Of a stretch of DNA of 64,000 bases, positions 50,327 to 63,814 are shown in pieces. Both the position numbers and the translations under genes were made by a program. The first letter of the stretch is position 1; each line of letters begins with the position of its first letter. The notes below the pieces were generated by a model, which searched no databases, was not told the origin of the DNA, and saw only the letters and a program-made list of their open reading frames with translations. The DNA lies in contig JAOVVO010000253.1 in NCBI GenBank assembly GCA_028564675.1, positions 1-64,000 of the forward strand, read 5' to 3'. This DNA comes from Onchocerca lupi. Its lineage: Eukaryota > Nematoda > Chromadorea > Rhabditida > Onchocercidae.

Positions 50327-52745
50327 ACCAATGCACTCCTGAACTGATCAGTGATTACACAGTAGCCAAATACTCAGTAATTCACATCCAAATGATCGAA
50401 CCTCATATATATATAAATAGATTAATGTGGAGAAATTTAAGAAAAGTGGAAAAAATGAATGAAAACTTTTATTTTCATAAAGTTAACTGCAAACGATTAC
50501 AGGAATACATATAACTGTACCTTCGGCACTAACTAATCCCTGGAAACCACTTTTCTTCCCTTCTCCCACCAAACAGGTACACTCCCTAGTATCAGAGAGG
50601 AGAAGGAACTGGTGCTGACTCCACTCAGTATTGTCATCAACAATCTCTCCCCGTCTAATCTGATGCACAAACAATCTCTAACTAATCGATGTACCATTGA
50701 TAAGTCACTCAAACCAACTAAACTTCACTCTACCTGTAAGGGACATTGTGAAAACCAAATCCCTACCTCACATTTTACTACCTATGGAAGGACGTCAGAG
50801 AACTGTGGCCTGATGTAATGGCTCGTGCTTTTCGCCGTGTATAATCCTGTTGTGCCTAAAAGATGGGAATGGTGCCGATAGTCATCAACTTCTGTCTTGA
50901 GGATTCCGAATCTAATGGAACCATGTCACAATCTGGCGTTCTTATTAATTATATCTTATCCAATTAAAACTCTCGTAATCTTTGGAATTATAAGATAGAA
51001 CTCCAACCGCGAGTTGTATCGACTTGACCAAGAAAATGAAAGGGAAGCCTCAATAATGACGTCAAATTGTTTATCTCCAGAGTTTTCAGGGGATTTGAAA
51101 CAGGAGTCTGAAATATTATCTTTGGCACTTCAGCATATGAAGATATCAATACTTCGAAAATAAAATACATCTAGATTTCATGCCAAAAGCTAACACGACA
51201 GATGGATTCCCCACATTGCGAGTGAAATCCGAAAAGAAAACAAGTCAGTGTGGCGTCCTTGAGAAATGATATACTTCATACAATTTATCCTTGACCATTC
51301 TTCTTCCACTGATTATCTTTACCTTTCATTTCTAGTAATTCTGTTACAGGAAAATGAAAAAAAAAAGTTGCTGAAACATTGGAACCGTCTAAAAAGCAAA
51401 TGTTTGAACTGCAGAACTTAAAAGCTGATAAAGCTAGCTGAGAACAGCAAAAAAGTGGAATAGTGCCTTTTAAAAAAATTTTTCCTATTTAGGAACAAAA
51501 AATCAAAACCTGCTCTTCAATCAGTTCAATAAATCAAATTCAGAGAAATGCAGTAGGCACTGCCAACTGAATCAAATAAAGAAGAAATAAAATAGACTTA
51601 AAAAAACAATGCTTATAATAAAGTTTTGATTAGCATGTTATTCAGTTCGCTATTTGTGTAATCAAAAATCGAAATGAATCCTTAATAAATCCATAATGCG
51701 TAAAAAGTAAAGAAAACTATTGATAACATGAATTTCTGTTTGAAATCCTACACTATCTTTCAGCATACTATTGCAAGTTTGTTTTTTAAAATTTCCTATC
51801 ATGATCACATGACATTACTAACAGTAGTCATTTTCTGGGCAAAAATTGTTAAAAGTATGCTGACAGAGAAATAACATAGTAGTAATTATGTCCCCACTGA
51901 ACTATTAGCATGAAAATACCGTGATTGTTGGAATCATGAGGAATTCGGCAAAAAAAAAAAGAAGTGCATATGAAATGTCTTAGATAGATTATTGAGAAAA
52001 TCCATGAAACTAAATCTAATGCTGGGATTATCAACTGTTTAAATCATATTTTATAAATATATTCGCCAGATTGTTTGAATAATGAATAATGAAACGATCA
52101 TTGACAGACTGCTGATTATGCTCGTGATAATTTTATCGTTAGGTCGAGAACACATCGACAAAGGATGAAAAAGTTTTAGCATCCAATGTATTGCTCCTTG
52201 TGTTATCATTAATTGGATGATATGATTAGACGAATAGCATTAACTTTAATAAATAAACTCTCTTCAAATGTTAACACTCAAAGTTGTCAAAGATACTTAT
52301 TTTATCGATCGGTGAGAGCAATATTATTGCCATGAAGGTCAAAGGTGAGTAATAACTAGGATTGTGCAAAAGAAGATACATCATGTCTAATTGGGATATG
52401 CTGGCTCAAAGTTGTAACTATTGTCTGCGCTTACCGCACTAGCCAATTACAGCTAGCTCACCTAAATTAAATTTGCTAAGTAACAACAGGTAAAGAAAAA
52501 GAATAAATAATATAGCTATCGGTTAGTGCATTAAGTCATCAGAAATGCTCGTATTATCAACAATTAGAAAAGAGTCGTCTAGATTGCGACATAGTGAGTT
52601 GCCAGGGAAGATCCATGCAGAGCAATACAGACATGCGTGCTGTCTGATTACATGCAGTGGAATGCAGTCTGCAGTTTCTAGTCTAGAATGAAGAGGAAGA
52701 GACAGTGAATTGAGCGATTGCAAGATTAGATGGGTCATGTCATAT

Positions 52746-52784
52746 GCAGGCAGAAGCAGCAGCAACAGCAACAGCAACAGCAAT
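52746..52784. repeat. CAG/CAACAG microsatellite
   Basis: GCAGGCAGAAGCAGCAG passes into CAACAG repeats. Read on the other strand it gives a leucine run, but no gene supports that reading. Confidence 0.9.
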
Positions 52785-53299
52785 GCTCTCTTAAATGATA
52801 CTTCTCAATTGATGTAAACAAACTACCGTATCTCGTCACGCGCTCACTATTCTCCTCCTTATATGATGACTGACTGCATTTTGATAACTATCATATGCAT
52901 CTCTATACATGTGACACACATGGGTAGCAGTTGATGAGTGTACACTAGAAAAATATGTTTTTTCAATCTATCTGAAATTTAAAACCTTCCATTATCAACC
53001 ATCGCATTAGATAGGGCAAGATTTCACAATAAAGTTATTTCAATTCCAAAGAAAATGATTAAAAAGGAGGAATGGGAACAATGAACTCCATTTTATTTTA
53101 TTTTTTTTATTCTATAGGAGAGGCAATAAATAAACCATTTGCAAACATAGCGTTAGATATACCATCAAAATGGCAGAAGAGATGATTTGAAAGATAAAAT
53201 TTCTTCAAATAGTTATCACGAAGACATAGCACTAGTAAAAATCATTGAAAGCGAAAAATTAATGAAAAAATATTAGTGACCGCTCTTATCTATTTTCAG

Positions 53300-53479
53300 G
53301 AGATCTGGCATGCTAGAGAAAAGTTCAGAAATGGACAAATTATGGGTGAATCCGAAATGGATAAGATCGCATTAGCAAACAACAATTCTCGAATTAGGAG
53401 AACTTCACTTCCAAAACGAGCACTTACTTCACTTCCAAAACGAGCACTTACTCAGATCTCGATAAATACCTACATCTAA
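53300..53479 (+). other. Exon-like ORF of unknown affiliation
   Basis: After a CTATTTTCAG acceptor the frame reads EIWHAREKFRNGQIMGESEM and ends in TAA after a duplicated TSLPKRAL. It has protein-like composition. It could be the last exon of a short unseen gene, but the strong donor AAAG|GTGAGT at 52,344 does not join in frame. Confidence 0.25.
53402..53449. repeat. 24-bp perfect tandem duplication
   Basis: Two identical copies start ACTTCACTTCCAAAACGAGC. The 24-bp length keeps the reading frame of the ORF that contains it. Confidence 0.9.
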
Positions 53480-54357
53480 CATTATTGCAAACTGTGCTGC
53501 AGATAGTTACGGAAAGTTTACTGTGCACTTGATCCAATTATTTGGAGCTGTCCTCTTCCATCCCTTCCAATTAGAACTACCCTCTAATTTTCTTTACATA
53601 AATTTCTCGGAAATTACATTCCCTTTTTTTTGCTTATCCTTCGAATATGCGAAATTTCTAAATAACTGCATACACTTCGAATCCTTATTATTTTCTAGAA
53701 AAAATTGGAAATTTTCAGCGACATAAATGCAGCAAAATAGACTTTATTGAATAATATGAAAGCATAAAGGCAATCATAAAGATAAGCAAACCATTACATC
53801 AAAGAACCTAAAATCCCACGTAACTTCAATGAATTACATTGCTCATCAGGTCTTCTATCAAACTAACATTAGTATTAATGTTGCTTTAATTTTAGTTAAA
53901 AGATTTCCCTAACATTTTCATATCTTTTTTGAATTGTGAATCCCATCATAACTCAATTAGAATTACGCTAATAATGATTCAAAACTGTATACACATGCTT
54001 GATGATGTAATTAAATTATGTATCTCCAAAGGTAAGACAATTAATGCATCGTTAGTCCATTCAGATTGAAATCAATCATCATAGGAGTGAGTGAAAGCAA
54101 TTTAGGATAATATTCATTATTCTTACAATTCTTTGTAATCTACAGAGAAAACCGTTCACGAAACATTATGGAAAGCGAATACTTAGATGTGGCGACAATT
54201 TATTAACAAAACTAATTTTTTTTAATTATTAACAAAATAAAAACTATTGATAAAAAGTTGATTGCTATTACACCATTTTATTTGTTATTTCATAAGTATA
54301 TAATAAATTTTTAAATAATGTGATAGCAATAATCGCATTATTGTCAAGTTAATTGAT

Positions 54358-57300
54358 ATGATGCCGTCAAAAAAGTGGAACACAATGACAGGAAAAAGAC
54401 GCTATAAGTGCGTGCACGACCACAGAAGTACATCCCACTTCCAAAGGTGAGAAATAGCAATTTACAGAAATTATTCAGACCTGATTCACTTTCCTTTTTT
54501 AATTCCGGCAGTATAGCTGTTAAAGATGGCATCTGCTTTACAGCTGTCATTACCGTAAGCATCATTTGGTTTACTGCCAGAGTCACTGGAATGAGGAAAA
54601 CTTGGCGCGTATTCAGCTTGGGGGTTGAATTGGTTTCTTTGGAATTTATCATTGTCCCGTGACATTTTGTATGGAAATTCTATAGAAGAGATTAAAGCTA
54701 CTTGTAAATATAGGAAAGAAGCTGTAAAATTAATGCATCATTATTTTCTGCTTCTGAAATCTTCGAATTCTTTTCTTTTGTCATATGCTTTTAAATATAT
54801 TCCATTGCAGCACCAACTCAACTTGGCATTCCTGATCAAAATTGGAAGCCGAACAAGCAAGGTAAGTTATATATCCTGTTCATTCTAACAGTATGATATA
54901 GAAGTTTGTCAGGGATTTTCCTGCAAATTTATGGTTAATGCTCACCATTGAGCTATTTCAACATCTTTCTTGCTCTATTGCATGATATTTTTACATTTAT
55001 AAGTTATGTTACCTATTTTAGTATGCTATTTATATATGTTAAAAGAGTGTAGAGCGTTTCTGTTTACACCTATAACTACTTATTAGTAATAGACCACTTG
55101 AAGACAAAGTTAAAATAAAACTTAAACAATTTGCTAATGTAAAAAATTACCGATCTTTCATAAAGTTTGTGTATTTTAAGAATGCGGGAGGAAGAGGAAG
55201 TTTGTTTAGTTTATGAGTTTGTCATTGATTGAATACGATTACTGAGCTCATTTCTTTTCCCAATATTTTAAAATACCACTACATTATTACAAACTAATTT
55301 TTTTAATATTTCGATTATTACTGCATCAAGTTTTCGTTTTTTTGCTAACTATTTGTCATATTAACATAGAATCTGATCGATCGATGTATTTTCTTATGGT
55401 ATTAGTAAATCATACAATTATATTTACTTGGATTTATAGAAATACTCATGGTTTAAACAGTAATATAGCAAAAGTGTTTCAGTTCCTGTTCTCATAAACA
55501 CTATTGTGATGCTGAAATTAGCGTACAGCCATGTTCATCTTTTTGCTCTATACAATTTTCATATTTCAGTTAAATTTTTGCTTGAAATCACATTATAATC
55601 AAGCTCGCTGACTCTTTGTCGACTTATTTTATTTTCTTTTTAATTTATTTCTACTGTTGAAGCGAGATAAAAAGAGGGAACTTTGTTGATTGTTGCAGAT
55701 AAAAAAATATTTAATGCCAAGCATTATTTTTCTGTGCTGCAGTAATAATTAAATTTCAATATCGACAACGCATATCTTCGTGCACTTGATATCCAAAATC
55801 TTATAGAGATGTCTAATTTACGAGGTATCCTAATACTGTATATTTAGTTCTGAATACCAATTATCTAAAATCGATACTTATATGCATATAAATGAATTTT
55901 AAATATTTTTTACCGTAAGCTTAATACTTTGGTTTGGTACATTGAAGTCTCTTAATCTCATCTGGTTTTTTTGTCATTTCTTGATTTTCCATTCATGTCA
56001 CTATTGTGTTTTGTGAAAGTTGATACTTTTTGTTCAGAACGGTTGTGGTTACTCATTGCAATGTTCCGTTTTTTTTTTTTTGATTTTTTGTTACTATTAT
56101 GTTTTGAAAATTGGTTTTTTTCTATAATATTTTATCTTAATCTTAACTTCTTATCTACTTTTTAATTGAAAATACTGCTCAGAATCATCAAAGCCGAAAA
56201 TTTCATTTCCCTTTCTGAAATTCCAGTTTTAAATTTGCTTTTAACTTTACATTATTCCGAAAATATATGTTTCCATCATTATACTTCTGTTTTTGAAATT
56301 CATAACTAAATTGGCTTATTTATTCGTTTTTTAAATATCGCTTCTGTTGATGGTTTTAGTTCAATATCTTTAGGATGCAACATAATTCCCATTTCATATT
56401 TCTGGAATTTTTTTAGCTGTTGTTGCATTTAATTTGTTTTGGACTTCATATAATTTATGGAATAGTATGATAATTTAAGAATTATAAAGTGCATAGAGAT
56501 AAAATCCTTCTTTATCTAAATTGTACTGGAATGGCAGAAATTTTTTTGTTATAAAATCAGAAATAGATCTAAACTGTTATTTAAAGAAGGGGAGGCGGTG
56601 TAAATTAGTAAGGAATATTCGAAGTAATTGAATTGAAAAGAATTATGTGTAGGGTGTATGTAGCGATTATTTTTTGTTCATCTTTCTTAGTAAATTTAAA
56701 TAATAATTTATCTAAAGCAGGTCTTTAATAGGAAATATTTAGCATTGTTTTTTAAAACAATTCTGTTTGCAGCATTCATCGCATAATTTGCCTTGCATTT
56801 ATACTGACGAATACTTTTCCGCCAGTGAGCAGGAGAAGAACGTAGTGCCAGTTCGAAGTGCATATTTAAAGTTGCTTAACACGGGTTCCTCGTTGTCTTC
56901 ATCATTTGAACCAAATAATCCAACTAATCCAATATCTGAATCGTCACATAACAAATCCGATACTCTTGATAGTACCAAAAGTAGCGATTCGTCCTCTCTC
57001 TCGAGGACATTACCCAATTTGTCGAAAAAGCATACAAACATTTTGTGGCCATTTTTGCGAAAAAAAACAAAGGTATTTCCTATACAATTAATGCTAATGC
57101 GAATAAAATAGGCCCATTTCCAGAACTGAGATGCAAAAATAATTTTGCTCATAAGTTGTCAACAAATTTGGAAGCTTTCAAGCACAAATTAATATATAGA
57201 GTTTGGATACATTGCGAAATACATTGCTACTTTTATGTACTCTATTTTCATTTAAGACTAATTCAAATTAATATGATTTGAAGACGAATTATTTTTCAGT

Positions 57301-60300
57301 TATGTTCAAAGCATAATTCATTAGTTTCATAATTAAATTGTCATTATCTCAGTTTTTCTCGTCAATATAAAATATATTTTGAATTTTCACCATGAAATTT
57401 TATAGAAACAAATAGGTTTAATGTTTGTGGATCAATGGATTTTATTTTGCAGCGAAGTTCATCATCAGGAAACAGTCTCGGAAGTGGCAGTGACCACCGC
57501 GAAACAAACAGAAATAGTGAAGGCGAGGCGATGAAACGAACAGCATCCCCGACACTGCCGGATGGTGCTACACAAGCTAAATATGAGCCTTCCATATGTA
57601 ACGGAGAAATTGATATGTCTAGCTCATTTCTTGCTGTTAATGCAACAGTCGGTATGGATTCCTTGAAGGTAAACTTACTTTCTTTAAACTCATTAAAGCG
57701 CCTATCCTAAAAGCCCATGAATACTCCAAAAAAAAAGAAAACTGGTTGCAGCAGAACGCTGTTCAGTAACAATGCGATTATTAGATAATGAAAAATGGCA
57801 TTTCAAATTCGGTGATATATGATCCAGTACAATTCACTGTCGCATTTATATGGAAAAATGGGTTAGCAAAAATACGGGTATCGACACAGCAGAAGTATCT
57901 GCTGTCTTAGTCGAAATAATATATTTATATTAAAAGCAGTTATTTTTATTTTGTCGCCTTCTGATTTCTTCATTCTTGTAAATATTTCATGAATGCATTG
58001 CGTAATCTAAATCGAAAATTATATAAGTTTATTTCTTGTTCATTGTTTGACTGATTAGATTACTTCTTAATTTAATCACTTGGTTTTTAGTTTTTCAAAA
58101 TCTGCGGTTTTTTTTTTTATTATGTCTGTGAAGATGTTGTTGCTCTTTTATATGTTCATAATTCAAGTCAAAATAAGGACCAATTTTCGAATAAATTATT
58201 GATAATGTTAATAGTTGAATTAAGTGTTTTCTTTTTCCATTTCATAAGCAAGAATATATCATTATTTCTTCTGCGTTCATTGCATATTCTGTATTTGAAA
58301 TTACTACTTGTAAAAATGCTTCTATTTTGCTTTATCTAGCAGAATATTTTCAAAAGATGCATTCTACTTGAAATCTTGAGAGACACTTTTTTTTGTGTTT
58401 AAAAGCAATGTATATGCAGTGAGAAGAGAGGCACAATTTCCAGCTGAAATATGATGAGACCAAAAAATTAGAAATCGGAAAGAAAAACGACGTTCATCTG
58501 TTGTAATAGGAAACTTATGTTATGTCTTAAAAACTTATGTTGTTAGAGATGAGATTTTATGACTTCATTATCAATCAGTTTCATTGTCATTATTTTAAAT
58601 GAAGATATGGTACGATCTGTAGCTTTCTTTGTTTTAATAAGCATGAAACGTGCAAGCAGTCTCATTGATACACAGTGTAACATCTCTCAGTATCTCTCAC
58701 TACCAGTAATATCAATTAATTGGTAATGATCTCGAATTCTTGCCCTCATACGATTGTTTGAAGGGAACTTTATTGTCGCTTATTTGTATCAGTTCGCGAA
58801 TTTCTCTGAAATGCTCTTTTCCGGTAATTCAGATCCACAGATTGTGCTTATAACGATACTTGATCATAAGACATTTTTATCTAAGAGTTGATTAATTTGT
58901 AAAATATTAAAAGAAAATCAATGAGACAAAAATGTTCTAAAGGATGTGAATTGTGATGCGTGGATGAGGACGATTGCGATGGTTCGTTAGTGGTTGGACT
59001 TGCAGCACCGGTAGAAAGGTACGCATGGATGTAAGAACGATTGCGTGCTTGCTGCGGGTTCTCGTTCATAATATGCGAGGAGGGAAAACAGCTGTGTGTA
59101 GTGCGTGCTGCTGCTACTGCTGATAATGCTGACTCGTGTTAAAGTGTGCATATATGTGTATGTATGTATGTGTGCTTAAATATATGTTGATGTGTTAAAA
59201 AGTTTATTCCAGTGTCATACTTTACAGCCCCGATTTATGCTTAATTATAAGTTCATTTTGAAGACAGTTTTCTGTTCTGCTGGGGATTTTCTTTCATTAT
59301 GCTTCCTTTTTTATTTCTCAAAATAGCTTTTTGAATTTGAAAAATTAGCAGCATTAATGAGCGTTTTCAGAGTGATGAAGGAAAAAAGAATTGCATTAGG
59401 CGAAATGGAAATCAGTAACACTTATTTAGTTTGTAGTAAAAACGAAAGAAGAAGAAATGATAACTGTAAACAGTTTGCAAGAATTTATCTGAATTTTCTT
59501 GCCGAAAAGTTTATTCAAATGCAGGAGAGTTCGTTAGAATTGTGATTAAGAAAAGTTATATTATTTATGCAATACAGTTGTCCCATATTATTTTCATATG
59601 CTTTTATATTTGGAAAATATTCAATTATTTATTTAATATAATTACCCAATATTCGTAGTGTTTTAATTGCAGCAAGGAAAAAAAGGAGAGGACTCTCCGC
59701 CATTACAACGTACGATTCCACTAATCAACGATTCTCACATCCCTTGTTCCATGAATGCATCGGTGAGTATGGAGATACAGCTTGTTGACTGTGCCAATGG
59801 TAAACAAGCGACAGATGTTCTAAATGGGATCACTGCTAATGCAACTCATTTGAATGATGCTAAGTTAGAGAATGCTTACAAAGAAGGGGTCGCCATATTG
59901 GATTTTGGCGCTCAGTTTGGAAAGGTTCATCATTTATGCTATTACTTGAACTTGCTATTAAGTATAGAAAAAGAAAGAACTGCTGGATATGCAAGCATCC
60001 CTTGATGAAATCCAATGAATTTGAGTGCCCCATATTATTAGCTTATCTGGTATTAGATTTTTTTTTTTTTTTTTTGAGATTATTTCAAGAAGTGAATTTC
60101 CAAATTATCTCATATTCAATACTTATTTCTTGGGATAGATCTGCGTTTGTAAACAAAAAAATGATAGTGATAGATAAGAATAAGTGATTATTGTCTTGCT
60201 TCTTCCCAAGAAGCTTTTGAGAATATATTATGCATATTAAACTTTCTTTGTCGTAATTTTACTCTTGGGTATATTATTTGTTAGACTTGTCGAGAAGTTT

Positions 60301-63300
60301 GTAAATACTTGTTTGTAATGACAATGAAATAAAGTAAAAAATTATAACTTAACAATTGTTCATTACAAACTTCAGTTCACACTGTACTTCATCAAAATTT
60401 GAAATGACTTGTGTCTGCTTCTCTTAAACTGTTGTTTGGAGTTTAGAATTTCTTGCATGTTTTTCGGCAAGTAGATCCAGAAACAGGAAGATACCGAATT
60501 TACGGTTCATTTTCTTAATGTTTTCCTATAATGTCTTCAGTTTTTAGGTGATCGATCGTCGAATTCGTGAGCAGAATGTCTTCAGCGAAATTTTGCCATT
60601 TAATACAAAAGCAAATAATATGGTTGAGAGAGGATGCTACAAGTATGTGTTAAGCTCTGTTAGGTAAACGGGGACATCTCATAGATTTTCACTTGCTTAA
60701 TCCACATTGTATATGGCCAAAATGATAGTTTTCCTTATTGATATTAGTTCCTTTCTTGTTTTTTTTCCCGATATTTTTTAAAGTTATTTAATTTTTCTTT
60801 GCTTGAAAAGTATAAAATCTCTTTGTAGAGCAATCATATTGAGTGGTGGACCAAATTCTGTAAATTCATTTGATGCACCTGAATTTGATCCTGCCATATT
60901 AACGTGTGGTATTCCAGTTCTCGGTATTTGCTATGGTTTTCAGGTATCTTTTCATTTTTTTTTCTTTTCTACAGCATGTTCCTCAGTAATGTTTTTTGAT
61001 GCGTGAAATTTTATTCAGTAAGATAATTTCTCCTGTTTGAATTGGAAATATTGTGTCATTTTTTCAGTTGATAAACAAAGCATTTGGAGGATATGTGTCT
61101 AAAAAATCTATACGTGAAGATGGGCAACTTGAGGTATTTTCAGATATTTTTCGAAAATCATGTAGTGATGTAAAAGAACAAATAAATTTTTATGACACTG
61201 CAATGACACAGTGAAAAAGAAATAAACTTATTGGTATATATTTAATGGATTTATAATCTTTAGAATAAAATTATATGAAAAAATTCTGGATGCGAAAACA
61301 TCTTGGGTCGTATATCGCATAGACTTGAATAATTAGAAGTTTTGATAAGGTTCAGTTCAGTCGTCGATGATCATTTTCAGAACTCTGTCACAATAGCTTT
61401 CCATTCCAAATTCTTCGATTTTTATAGATCGATGTTGATACTACCTGTCCATTGTTCAAGGGACTTGCAACTCGGCAGAAGGTACTGCTAACCCACAGTG
61501 ATAGTGTCACTGAAAGAACTGTAGCTAATAATTTCAAAATCGTGGGTAGGAGTGGAAATTTTGTTGCAGGTTAGTCTAATTTTTTTTTTTTCTTTCGAAT
61601 ATTTGATATTCTGAAAACTTTTTGAGAGCTTCAACACTATGCTCCTTCATTTCATGCCATATGCATACATGCTTTTTATTTCGAAATCATAGAATTATCA
61701 CAACTTTTTCTCTTTCAAACATCTTTAGCAATTGCTGATGAAAGGCGAAAATTGTATGGTGTGCAATTTCATCCTGAAGTAGATTTATCTATCTGCGGAA
61801 AAGAAATTTTGCATAATTTTCTCTTTGACATTGCTGGTATTACTGGTGATTTCACAATAGACAATCGTGAGCAAAAATGTATTCAAGAAATTCGTTCTGT
61901 TGTGATGGATAAAAAAGTGTTGGTAAGTCTTTGGTACTGTAAAACATTCATATATGAATAATCTGTGATTCCAGAAAGTTCTTTTTCAGTCTGTTTTATA
62001 TTAAGATGAATCATATGCCGAAAATATGTGGTAGAAATTTATCGATTATAATAGCACAGAAAATATGTTTAGGTAATGGTATCGGGTGGGGTGGATTCAA
62101 CGGTATGTGCTGCTCTTCTTCATAAAGCTTTAGGAAGTGATCGAGTGATTGCTGTACACATTGATAACGGTTTTATGCGTTCCAATGAAAGCGATCGCGT
62201 TGTGGAATCGTTGAATAAATTGAATTTGAAAGTGCGAAGTATGTCGTATTTCTTGCTTTGATTTCTCGATTTATACTGATAAATTTCTTGGTTCCCTTAC
62301 CACTATTAAAAAATTTTTTACTTAAATAATGATCTTAGTATCCATACGAAACATTAATCTTTTTTTTAAATCATTAAATAGCTTTTAGCATTACGTTTTA
62401 GAAGGTTGATGCAGAAATATCGCACAAATTTGTATAGTGAAAACTAATTCATAAAATAATTAATTATATTTAAACTTAAATTCGAAATATGTAAGAAATG
62501 ATGCTCATATTTAAAATAATTGGCTGAGTCGGACTATAAATTACATAACATCGGAAAGAGATAATTATTAAGTTTTTAAAAAAAAAAAAAAAATTTTAAA
62601 GACTTGTAATCTGTTTATCTTAATAATTACGTACAGACTTGAAACACTTTATTTTAATGGGCTATTTTATTTAGCACGGCAAAATATATTTAAAATGTAT
62701 TTTTTAGGGTATAATGCTTTCTATGCTTTCATGAATGGCCGAATATCAGTTGGAAATGAACTTTCAACGTCACTAATGAAGACAATAGAGCCCGAAGTAA
62801 AACGTAAAATAATAGGTGATACATTCATGAGAGTGAAAGATAAGATAATGGATGAGGTCAGTAATATTTTGTTTAAAGCTTCTTAAAAAATAATACTGGA
62901 TTTATTAAATTCAAATGTCATCTGTTGCATTTTAGTTGAAGTTGGATAAGGATATATTTCTCGCACAAGGTACACTCAGACCAGATTTGATTGAAAGCGC
63001 ATCACATTTGGCTAGTTCTTATGCAGATGTGATTAAAACTCATCACAATGATAGCACTCTTGTTCGCGAGCTAAGGGATCTGGTAAATATCTGTATTTTA
63101 TTAGTTTCTAGATGCCTGTTAAAATGAAAAAAAAAATTAACTAGTGTTGTTTGCTTTTATCCAATATATAATTCAACCTAAAATGCTAAGAATAAATGTA
63201 CTTGGATTCGGTTGAGCCAAGTAATAAGTTAACAACTTATTTCCAGGGCAAAGTTTTGGAGCCACTGAAAGATTTTCACAAAGACGAAGTTCGTGAGTTA

Positions 63301-63814
63301 GGATTATCCCTAGGTTTACCTGAACATATTGTCCATCGGCATCCTTTTCCAGGTTAATTTATGTAATTTCTTCTTTTTCCCATTTCCATCAATCATACTT
63401 GCTTGTGTTTCTTTTTTTTTTCTGTAAAAATTGGCTATATGATTTGGGTAATAATTGAACAGTGAGAATATTCGTGAACTGCACCTCGAAAGTTTTAGCA
63501 GATTGGAAAGACTTCAGAATTATAGGTAAAAATAGTATAAATCACGGCAGCACAGCCCACAAATGGAGTGAGATTTGTGCTAAGATTATCAATAAATTCT
63601 TTTTGGTAGTGATCACTAATCGTCTTTGCCACAAATTCCATTAATAAGTAGTATCTCTTACAGAACAATCGAAAATTCCCGCTTTCTTTTAGGTCCCGGA
63701 TTAGCTATTCGGATCATTTGTGCCGAACGTCCATTAATCACTGACTTCGACCTTTTCATTACTACTCAACATCACTTGCATTTGATCGCAAATCTCCCGC
63801 TTTGTGATAAGCAT
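54358..63814 (+). CDS. gmps-1: GMP synthase (glutamine-hydrolysing) with long N-terminal extension; 3' end missing
   Basis: GMP synthase makes GMP from XMP, ATP and glutamine in purine synthesis. Exons: 54358-54446, 54512-54554, 54811-54861, 56773-57072, 57453-57668, 59673-59924, 60548-60642, 60829-60943, 61068-61133, 61428-61569, 61729-61922, 62073-62238, 62708-62856, 62936-63082, 63247-63352, 63693-63814, about 751 codons so far. The glutaminase domain shows AILDFGAQFGK, GICYGFQ (nucleophile Cys) and VQFHPEV (His-Pro-Glu). The ATP-pyrophosphatase domain shows the P-loop SGGVDSTV, LAQGTLRPDLIES, EPLKDFHKDEVR and HPFPGPGLAIR. About 300 residues precede the glutaminase domain, against about 27 in human. 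They are Ser-rich in exons 4-5, and the introns from 54555 through the one before 59673 are all phase 0. A further exon may start at 63978. The first three exons are less certain than the rest. Confidence 0.93.
57669..59672 (+). other. GMP synthase intron with a GC-richer segment
   Basis: This 2-kb intron has no supported exon. A GC-richer patch at about 58,930-59,160 contains GTGCGTGCTGCTGCTACTGC-like sequence and TGTATG repeats, and could be an internal promoter giving a shorter protein without the extension. That is only a suggestion from position and composition. Confidence 0.3.

Larger units (their letters stand above)
50327..54357. other. Divergent intergenic region between TMEM59 and GMP synthase
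   Basis: Four kilobases contain no clear gene. A less AT-rich part (about 52,590-52,920) has a CAG/CAA repeat and may be promoter-proximal sequence for GMP synthase. One exon-like ORF lies at 53300-53479. Confidence 0.5.

Noticed and set aside
52523..52783. Minus-strand ORF starting with a leucine run
   Set aside because: The leucines come from the CAG/CAACAG microsatellite; no splice signals or family similarity support it.
58881..59069. Minus-strand Ser/His-rich ORF inside the GMP synthase intron
   Set aside because: Low-complexity sequence from the GC-richer patch, no splice context and no recognisable domain.
59357..59545. ORF of 62 residues just before the 59673 exon
   Set aside because: No acceptor/donor pair joins it in frame to the neighbouring GMP synthase exons.
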